DNA of 11,356 bases from Prosthecobacter sp. (GTDB lineage: Bacteria; Verrucomicrobiota; Verrucomicrobiia; Verrucomicrobiales; Verrucomicrobiaceae): the NCBI GenBank assembly GCA_025869455.1, contig JAOZVT010000469.1, forward strand, positions 1 to 11,356, read 5' to 3'. Position 1 is the stretch's first letter. The number at the start of each line of letters is the position of its first letter. A model generated the notes under the pieces. It saw nothing but the letters and a program-made list of their open reading frames with translations, was not told the origin of the DNA and searched no databases. A program made the translations under genes and the position numbers. Below are positions 6,904 through 11,356 of this stretch, in pieces.

Positions 6904-7215
6904 ATGGTCCCCATTGATCACCGCAATCACACGTTCCGCGATCTCCAGACGCGGCTGGTGGGTCTCAGACTGTCCGTTTGGGAAGCCTTACTCGAACATG
7001 GGCCATGCACCACGCGAGACCTTGCTCAAGCCTGCGGCATCGACCTGCTCACCGTGCGTCCGCGCATGACGGAGCTGCATCAGCTTGGCCTTGTGACCTG
7101 CCTGGATCACGAAGGCCATGAAGGCCGTTACCAAGCCCTGACCCTTGCGGAAGCCGAGACTTTATTTCTCAACCGCCAAGCCGCCACCCATCCTCAACTC
7201 GCCCTCGGATTATGA
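6904..7215 (+). CDS. Winged-helix transcription-regulator-like protein, 103 aa
   Basis: Residues 22-82 form a winged helix of MarR or ArsR style. The first helix is SVWEALLEHGPC. The helix-turn-helix is TTRDLAQACGIDLLTVRPRM followed by TELHQLGLV. The wing includes a His-, Glu- and Gly-rich turn (LDHEGHEGRYQALT). The protein is little more than the DNA-binding domain. It starts at ATG 6904 after a C-rich leader and is coupled to the next gene by ATGA at 7212. Its target is unknown; local regulation of the following operon is plausible. Confidence 0.65.
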   Translation: MVPIDHRNHTFRDLQTRLVGLRLSVWEALLEHGPCTTRDLAQACGIDLLTVRPRMTELHQLGLVTCLDHEGHEGRYQALTLAEAETLFLNRQAATHPQLALGL

Positions 7216-7592
7216 GTGAAGACCTTTTCAAACGTCCATCCTCTTCCATGGATGCTGTCACCGGCCAGGATCTGACAGACCGCGAAGCAGCCGCTGCCGA
7301 AAAGGCTGCGAAGTTTACCGCCACGATCACTAGCGCCTCAAAGCCTTTGACCGCCGTTGAAAAGCAGGCGCGCGTAGCGGCTGAAATTGCCCTCAAGGGT
7401 TACCTGGACATCAAGACCAAGGATGCTACCGAAGCCTTTAAAGATAAGCACTTGGACATCACCCTTCAGCAACTCCAGCAGACAGTGACTTTCCATGACA
7501 TCACCCTCTGCGCTATAGTCCGTCGCATCTTTGAGCAGGGTTATCGCAGCGGTTTTGCAGCAGGCCACCGTTACACCAAAGACACCCCATGA
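7212..7592 (+). CDS. Hypothetical helical protein, 126 aa
   Basis: The protein is rich in Ala, Lys, Thr and Gln and appears mostly helical. It has a long charged segment (residues 20-75) and a C-terminal aromatic and glycine-containing stretch (EQGYRSGFAAGHRYTKD). I recognise no domain. It overlaps both neighbours by ATGA (7212 and 7589), so it is in the middle of a four-gene coupled block (6904-8442) likely translated together. Confidence 0.6.
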   Translation: MSEDLFKRPSSSMDAVTGQDLTDREAAAAEKAAKFTATITSASKPLTAVEKQARVAAEIALKGYLDIKTKDATEAFKDKHLDITLQQLQQTVTFHDITLCAIVRRIFEQGYRSGFAAGHRYTKDTP

Positions 7593-7990
7593 GCAGCACC
7601 AACAAACCCGTCGATGTGATCAGCCACATCAAGGCGTTGCATGCCTCTTACGAGGCCCGCACAACCTACACCATCCGACTCAACATGGCGCGCGAGCGGC
7701 AGTGGTATGAATGGTGTGAGTACTCAGAATGGACCTGGACCGAAAAAGAGTTAGCTATCGTCATCAACTACCTGCGCGCCAAAGCCAACAAGGGCGAGCG
7801 CAATGACGGAGCGCTGAAGCTCTCCAACCTGATTGGAGATCCCATTAAATTTGAGGAGGATCTAAACCTCGCCTTGGAGGACAGAAGAGGCACTCCCACT
7901 TTCCGCCCCAAACTGAAAAGCAAAGCCCCTGAGCCGGTCAAAGAAGAGTTCATTACCGCCGCTGATTTTGCCAAATCCTTCCACACATGA
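7589..7990 (+). CDS. Hypothetical protein, 133 aa, Trp-rich centre
   Basis: Residues 25-65 have an unusual density of Trp, Glu and Tyr (RQWYEWCEYSEWTWTEKELA). They are followed by a helix (VINYLRAKANKGERNDGALK) and LSNLIGDPIKFEEDLN. The last part reminds me of conserved proteins in Verrucomicrobia-type phages, but I cannot name a family. The C-terminus is Pro- and Lys-rich. It is coupled on both sides by ATGA (7589, 7987). A DNA-binding or replication-accessory role is possible but unsupported. Confidence 0.6.
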   Translation: MSSTNKPVDVISHIKALHASYEARTTYTIRLNMARERQWYEWCEYSEWTWTEKELAIVINYLRAKANKGERNDGALKLSNLIGDPIKFEEDLNLALEDRRGTPTFRPKLKSKAPEPVKEEFITAADFAKSFHT

Positions 7991-8442
7991 AGCAGAAACG
8001 ATCCGTCCCAAAGGGCGCATGGCCCATCCCCGAAGATGCCCCAGAGGTGGACATTGAGATCACACCAGGCAAGGTCATCAAGGCCAAGCTGCCTAAGGCC
8101 GTGCCCCTCTATGCACTTTTTGGCGTGGTTGAAGACGGCGCGGGCGGATACAAGATTGCCCCGGCTATCTACCCTCAATGGCTGCCTATGGGTCATCGTG
8201 TGGCCTCGCAGCTTGGCATTCCGGTACATCGCAATACCTTGCGCCGACTAATTCTCATGGGAGCCGTCGAGGCCTGTCTGCCCACCCCTGGTGTGATCCT
8301 GATTGACGCGGCTAGCCTGCTCAAGCATCTCCGCCGCACACGCATCCAGCCGGGTCAGCAAAATTGGTGGAACTCGGCGCGGAAAAAAGCCTGGCAAGAA
8401 AGCCAGGATGGGCAATCCCAGAACGTTACCCCCACAGACTGA
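7987..8442 (+). CDS. Protein with helix-turn-helix-like domain, 151 aa
   Basis: An N-terminal Lys- and Pro-rich part (1-45) precedes a hydrophobic strand (PLYALFGVVED). Residues 66-118 resemble a DNA-binding domain of excisionase or MerR style: LPMGHRVASQLGIPVHRNTL, then RRLILMGAVEA and a hydrophobic strand (VILIDAASLLKHL). The C-terminal 30 residues are polar with a Trp pair. It is the last gene of the coupled block starting at 6904. Its stop is only 46 bases before the start of the MuF-like head gene, where terminase and portal genes would be expected. Confidence 0.6.
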   Translation: MKQKRSVPKGAWPIPEDAPEVDIEITPGKVIKAKLPKAVPLYALFGVVEDGAGGYKIAPAIYPQWLPMGHRVASQLGIPVHRNTLRRLILMGAVEACLPTPGVILIDAASLLKHLRRTRIQPGQQNWWNSARKKAWQESQDGQSQNVTPTD

Positions 8443-8488
8443 CACCACCGGCACTTAGCCAAGGCGGGGATCTGTGCGAGTTTTCATC

Positions 8489-10036
8489 ATGCCAGACGAC
8501 TCCGCCTTCATCCTTGAGCCCGTGCCCCATGACGAGGCGGCCAAATGGATTGCCGACAAGCCAATTGTCAGCCGCGAGGTTTTTGATAGCCTTTTGCCAG
8601 AGCTCAAAGCGCGGGCTTTTCTCATCACCGGCATCGAAGATGCCAACGTCGCTCAAGAGATCCGCGAGTTGATTGCTGAGGTTCCTGAGGGAGCCCAATG
8701 GGAAACCCAAAAGAAGGCCATCATTGAAAAGCTTGGCCCCTGGTTTGATGCCGAAGGCGCGACAGCGCGAGCGGAACTGCTTTTGCGCACGCACGGCTTT
8801 CAGGCTTATCAAGTGGCACAACATCGCGTCATGGATAGGCAATCTGACACCTTTCCTTATTGGCAATACCTGAGTCTAGGTGATGAAAAAGTCAGGCCTG
8901 CGCATGTGGAGCTCAACGAGCGGATTGCCCCCGCGAATGACCCTTTTTGGCGAGATCATAATCCACCCTGGCAGTGGGGGTGCCGATGCCGCAAGGTTCC
9001 CCTTTTACCTGATGAGGTGGATGAGATCCGGGCCGCCGACGCCAAGCGCCCGCCCGAAGCCAAGCGGGTGCTCGAAGGCACCGCCCTCAAGCGAGCGAGA
9101 GAAGGCCAGCTCGACGCAGGGCCGTCCAAGCAAGTGGACATCCGCAGTGACCGCATGCGCGGCAAGTCAGACGGCTACCACTTCGACCCCAGCGGCCTGA
9201 CGATCCCTGTCAAGCAACTCAAGGAGCGCTACGATGAGGCGACTTGGTCAGAGTTTGAGGCCGCCGCTCAAGCCAACACTCTGCCCGATGGCCGGACTGT
9301 CTGGCAGTGGCTTAATGGCAGCAAGGCTCCACGCAAAACCAAAGGAGCACCTCTAGCTCAGGCCACCGTTTCCACTCCAACCCCAGCAAAAGCACCCGCC
9401 ACTAAAGCCGCAGGCACACCTCTCAAGGGCAAGCTGAAGCCCGCAGCCAAGATGCCAAGAACCGAACAGGCGCGGGTTGAGAAGGTATTGGAGATCATTG
9501 ATAACGTGCATGGCGATGGACCGTTGACTGATATCCCTGTGGGCAACAAACCCGGAAAAGCACTCGGCTTCTTCCGTGGCATCCAGAGTGGTAAGGCCAT
9601 CGAGATCCAATACTTGCGCCCCAAGAAAGGCAAAGCCTACATTCACCCAGAACTCACATTAGCTCATGAGATCGGGCATTGGCTGGATCATTCTGGACAA
9701 GGGACGGGCATCTTTGCCACCAACAATCTAGCCACTGAGTTAGCTACCTGGTGGAAAGCTATTCAGGACAGCCAGGCCTTTAAAGGCTTTGACAGCCTGA
9801 GCGGCGGGCAGAAAATCTATTACAAGTCGCCCAGGGAGGCTTGGGCTAGATCATACGCCCAATTCATTGCTGAGGAGAGCGGTGACGCGACCCTTTTAGG
9901 CCACGTCGCTGACATCTTGACGGAGCCTTTGCCTAATCGACAATGGGAGACCGCTGACTTCGCTCCCATTCGCGACGAAATGCGTAAAGTCTTTGAGAGC
10001 CGAGGATGGATGCAACCCACCGCCCAAACACCATGA
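8489..10036 (+). CDS. Mu F-like minor head protein fused to a zincin-like metallopeptidase domain, 515 aa
   Basis: The ATG at 8489 is preferred over GTG at 8474, which would only add MRVFI. Residues 1-175 match the Mu F-like head morphogenesis family: a helical N-terminal part, FPYWQYLSLGDEKVRP around 126-141, DPFWRDHNPPW, and the signature WGCRCR at 163-168. A low-complexity Ala, Pro, Thr and Lys linker (about 280-325) leads to a second domain. It has the zinc-binding motif HEIGH (His393, Glu394, His397) followed by SPREAWARSYAQF with Glu450, a usual third ligand in zincins. Proteins of the MuF family are built into the phage head near the portal and sometimes carry C-terminal enzyme or toxin domains. 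This one may process a head protein or act on a cell target. The MuF call is firm; the enzyme activity is inferred from the motif. Confidence 0.87.
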   Translation: MPDDSAFILEPVPHDEAAKWIADKPIVSREVFDSLLPELKARAFLITGIEDANVAQEIRELIAEVPEGAQWETQKKAIIEKLGPWFDAEGATARAELLLRTHGFQAYQVAQHRVMDRQSDTFPYWQYLSLGDEKVRPAHVELNERIAPANDPFWRDHNPPWQWGCRCRKVPLLPDEVDEIRAADAKRPPEAKRVLEGTALKRAREGQLDAGPSKQVDIRSDRMRGKSDGYHFDPSGLTIPVKQLKERYDEATWSEFEAAAQANTLPDGRTVWQWLNGSKAPRKTKGAPLAQATVSTPTPAKAPATKAAGTPLKGKLKPAAKMPRTEQARVEKVLEIIDNVHGDGPLTDIPVGNKPGKALGFFRGIQSGKAIEIQYLRPKKGKAYIHPELTLAHEIGHWLDHSGQGTGIFATNNLATELATWWKAIQDSQAFKGFDSLSGGQKIYYKSPREAWARSYAQFIAEESGDATLLGHVADILTEPLPNRQWETADFAPIRDEMRKVFESRGWMQPTAQTP

Positions 10037-10233
10037 TCTACCCTGACGATTTTGATACCCTGGTAAGCCAGGTCGCTGACCTCAACAAGCTCGACCGCGA
10101 GACCGCCGACCTGGTGGTTGGTGTTGTTGGGGATTGTCATTCGATTGACCCAGCCACAGGGAAGGTCGTTGCCAAGCTGCCGTCCGGCAGAACCCTTTTT
10201 ATCAAATGGCCTGAGGACGAAAATGAAGATTAG
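10033..10233 (+). CDS. Small acidic protein, 66 aa
   Basis: The ATG at 10033 overlaps the stop of the MuF-like gene as ATGA, so it is preferred over the in-frame ATG at 10006, which would overlap by 31 bases. The N-terminal half is an acidic helix (YPDDFDTLVSQVADLNKLDR). The second half has short strands with a Gly turn (DPATGKVVAKLPSGRTLFIK) and an acidic end (EDENED). I recognise no family. Its place between MuF and gpG suggests a small structural or assembly protein. The last 11 bases overlap the gpG-like gene. Confidence 0.65.
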   Translation: MIYPDDFDTLVSQVADLNKLDRETADLVVGVVGDCHSIDPATGKVVAKLPSGRTLFIKWPEDENED

Positions 10234-10702
10234 CTTAACCAAGATCAAGAACGTCATCTCGCCGGATCTGAAAAAGAAGCTGGCGACGGCAAAGAATCCC
10301 AAGAAAGCCATGGAGGCCGCCGGTCTGGCTGTCGTGAGCATGGCTCAGCGCGCATTTACCCAGCCGTCATTGCGTCCCTTGTCTTGGCCCGGGCTGAAAC
10401 CCGCCACCATCAAGGCTAAGCAGAATAATGGCTATGGCACCAAGCCGCTCGTCTCATCGGGGACACTTGCCCAGAGTCCGCGCATTATCCGCGTCACTAG
10501 CAAGACAGTAACCGTGGGGTCTGACCGCAAGGTCGGAGGCCATAGCCTAGCAGCCATCCACCAGATGGGCACAAAGGACGGCAAGATCCCCGCCCGCCCG
10601 TTCTTTCCGTTTAGCAAGTCTGGTAAGCCGACGGACCGCGCTAGCAAGAACATCGTCAGCGCCATCAAGCGTTCTCTCGACAACGAGATCAAGAAACCTT
10701 GA
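10223..10702 (+). CDS. Phage virion morphogenesis protein, gpG-like, 159 aa
   Basis: The start at 10223 is chosen because it gives a short 11-base overlap with the previous gene; an in-frame start at 10118 would overlap by 116 bases. The N-terminal 45 residues are helical and Lys-rich. Residues 45-70 include SWPGLKPATIKAKQ. A conserved-looking strand and loop, AIHQMGTKDGKIPARPFFPF, is at 111-130. The HQ-G-IPARPF pattern is typical of the phage virion morphogenesis family (Mu gpG and P2 gpS relatives), which acts in head-tail joining. In Mu it follows the F-like head gene, as here. It is the last recognisable phage gene; no protease, capsid or tail gene follows. Confidence 0.85.
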   Translation: MKISLTKIKNVISPDLKKKLATAKNPKKAMEAAGLAVVSMAQRAFTQPSLRPLSWPGLKPATIKAKQNNGYGTKPLVSSGTLAQSPRIIRVTSKTVTVGSDRKVGGHSLAAIHQMGTKDGKIPARPFFPFSKSGKPTDRASKNIVSAIKRSLDNEIKKP

Positions 10703-11038
10703 CCCTTTCTATGCTGCTCGCTGCTTGTCGTCTTACACCCTTTCCGCTCTATTTCGCTGTACCTTGATACACTTGAGACGCTCAAACGCTGGAACCCTTG
10801 TAAATAAAGGCATCGCGCTCCAAATAGCACTGTATCAAGCTAAATCGTGTCTTCAGCACGGAGTTCGGGTTGCCCCCAAATATTTTCAGGACTTACGCCA
10901 AGTCGCCGTTCCTCCGCTTGCGTGAAAATCCAGCGCATCGGACATTCCCTCCGCACTCGAATCGCACCTTCTGCTTCTTCCCCAAGTGCTCAATGAACAA
11001 CAGTTATGTTTATCTCTTGGACCCATTCCGACTCCCCC

Positions 11039-11056
11039 ATCTTCCTTGGGGAAGAT
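11039..11056. repeat. Hairpin, 7-bp stem with TTGG loop
   Basis: ATCTTCC pairs perfectly with GGAAGAT around a four-base loop. It opens a cluster of GGGGA/TCCCC motifs reaching to 11156. No T run follows directly, so it is not a typical intrinsic terminator on either strand. Confidence 0.5.
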
Positions 11057-11083
11057 CTGGGGATTTTGACCTCCATGGGGATT

Positions 11084-11107
11084 CGATGGGGAACAAAACC
11101 CCCATCG
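11084..11107. repeat. Perfect 8-bp inverted repeat with 8-base loop
   Basis: CGATGGGG (11084-11091) and CCCCATCG (11100-11107) are exact reverse complements separated by eight A- and C-rich bases. The strong stem could form in RNA or act as a protein site. It lies within the G-rich dyad cluster between the last phage gene and the flanking gene. Confidence 0.55.
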
Positions 11108-11142
11108 CAATCCACTGATAATCAAAGGTCTATCGCTTCAAA

Positions 11143-11168
11143 TCCCCAAATGGGGAGATTTTTGTTTT
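11143..11168 (+). terminator. Possible intrinsic terminator
   Basis: TCCCCA and TGGGGA form a short G+C-rich hairpin (five to six pairs, tiny loop). After two more bases comes a T-rich run (TTTTTGTTTT). This fits a weak rho-independent terminator for + strand transcription, perhaps ending the phage operon before the gene at 11270. The stem is short, so confidence is limited. Confidence 0.4.
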
Positions 11169-11191
11169 CATCGGTAATTCCCATCTTTAAC

Positions 11192-11205
11192 GACCTATTT
11201 AGGTC
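11192..11205. promoter_or_regulatory. 14-bp perfect palindrome, operator-like
   Basis: GACCTA and TAGGTC flank a central TT, giving a perfect dyad. It lies 65 bases before the ATG at 11270. A TAGAAT hexamer (11227-11232, five of six to the -10 consensus) follows at 21 bases, without a good -35 match. A repressor or activator site controlling the flanking gene is a reasonable guess. Confidence 0.35.
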
Positions 11206-11269
11206 AGTGACTAGGAGTTGTGGCGATAGAATAATCAGTTTTAGACCGTTCTCTGCGCCCTCATTCATC

Positions 11270-11356
11270 ATGCGTTTTTCGTTCCTATTGGCCCTCGGTT
11301 TTATCAGCAGCCTCCAAGCGGCTGAAATTAAAAAAGAACAGCCCATGACTCCCGGG
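11270..11356 (+). CDS. Secreted or envelope protein, N-terminal fragment (3' truncated by window)
   Basis: Twenty-nine codons are visible and the frame is still open at the window end. The start has a textbook Sec signal peptide: a basic Arg at position 2, a hydrophobic core (FSFLLALGFISSL) and an A-x-A-like cleavage region (QAAEIKKE), with likely cleavage near Ala17 or Ala18. The mature part begins with charged residues. The gene was too short in the window to identify further. It is probably a chromosomal gene flanking the phage element, since G+C and spacing change before it. No Shine-Dalgarno sequence is obvious. Confidence 0.6.
   Translation, partial: MRFSFLLALGFISSLQAAEIKKEQPMTPG

Larger units (their letters stand above)
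10703..11269. other. Non-coding stretch between prophage genes and flanking gene
   Basis: I see no convincing gene here. The frames that exist have poor composition and no recognisable motif. The first part contains a 9-bp inverted repeat (CTTGATACA at 10763-10771 with TGTATCAAG at 10831-10839). The second part holds G-rich dyads and a terminator-like hairpin, listed separately. G+C falls to about 42% for 11101-11220 (50 of 120), well below the phage genes. The right end of the element may lie in this stretch, but no direct target duplication can be shown because the left end is outside the window. Confidence 0.6.

Noticed and set aside
7768..8229. Minus-strand open frame of 153 codons
   Set aside because: It crosses two coupled sense genes and has no recognisable domain.
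8474..8488. GTG start for the MuF-like gene
   Set aside because: It adds only five residues upstream of an ATG; the ATG at 8489 is the simpler choice, though GTG cannot be excluded.
9820..10341. Minus-strand open frame of 173 codons opposite MuF and gpG
   Set aside because: It is antisense to well-supported phage genes and shows no recognisable motif.
10725..11118. Short + strand frames between the phage genes and the flanking gene
   Set aside because: Their composition looks random, one uses a TTG start, and none has a motif or coupling to a neighbour.
11129..11230. 8-bp inverted repeat TCTATCGC and GCGATAGA
   Set aside because: A match of this length over such a distance is expected by chance in about 570 bases.
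1..11356. tRNA genes, rRNA or CRISPR arrays
   Set aside because: I saw no cloverleaf-like sequence with a TTCGA-type arm in context, no rRNA-like stretch and no regularly spaced repeat with spacers; the two TCCTG repeats are far apart.

Overview
The window reads as most of the left (replication and regulation) part of a Mu-like transposable prophage, with two head-morphogenesis genes and then a different, more AT-rich flank. All convincing genes are on the + strand and mostly close-packed. Six start codons overlap the previous stop as ATGA (5219, 5866, 7212, 7589, 7987, 10033), so most of the region is probably one or a few long operons. The host is probably a Verrucomicrobiota bacterium. That is inference, from the style of the phage proteins, the absence of Shine-Dalgarno sequences before the genes, and a TCCTG-type repeat that I recall from genomes of that group. 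I could not search to confirm it.

Layout. 3-1091: C-terminal part of a MuA-like DDE transposase, cut off by the window start. 1105-1857: two small unknown genes. 1918-2943: MuB-like AAA+ ATPase, the usual transposase partner. 2963-4226: three small genes, one with a winged helix. 4240-4830: Gam-like protein that protects DNA ends. 4838-4933: a 31-residue very basic peptide. 4938-8442: small genes including a possible GemA/gp16-like protein, two winged-helix proteins, a two-segment membrane protein and a protein with a helix-turn-helix-like segment. 8489-10036: MuF-like minor head protein fused to a zinc-protease-like (HEIGH) C-terminal domain. 10033-10233: small acidic protein. 10223-10702: gpG-like virion morphogenesis protein.

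How the genes fit together. The transposase (strand transfer), the ATPase (target capture and activation) and Gam (protection of DNA ends) form a Mu-type replicative transposition set. The small DNA-binding proteins would serve regulation. The MuF-like and gpG-like proteins belong to the head and head-tail module.

The striking gap is that terminase, portal, scaffold/protease, major capsid and tail genes are not in the window. Terminase and portal would be expected just before the MuF-like gene, but only 46 bases separate it from the preceding early-type gene. After gpG the genes stop. About 570 bases follow without a supported gene, with G-rich dyads, a terminator-like hairpin and a 14-bp palindrome. 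Then a new gene with a clear signal peptide starts at 11270 and runs off the window. The element is therefore either a deleted or domesticated Mu-like prophage, or one with an unusual gene order.

Two near-identical 36-base TCCTG repeats (1863-1898, 6210-6245) each lie just after a gene with unusually low G+C. This pattern suggests inserted cassettes.
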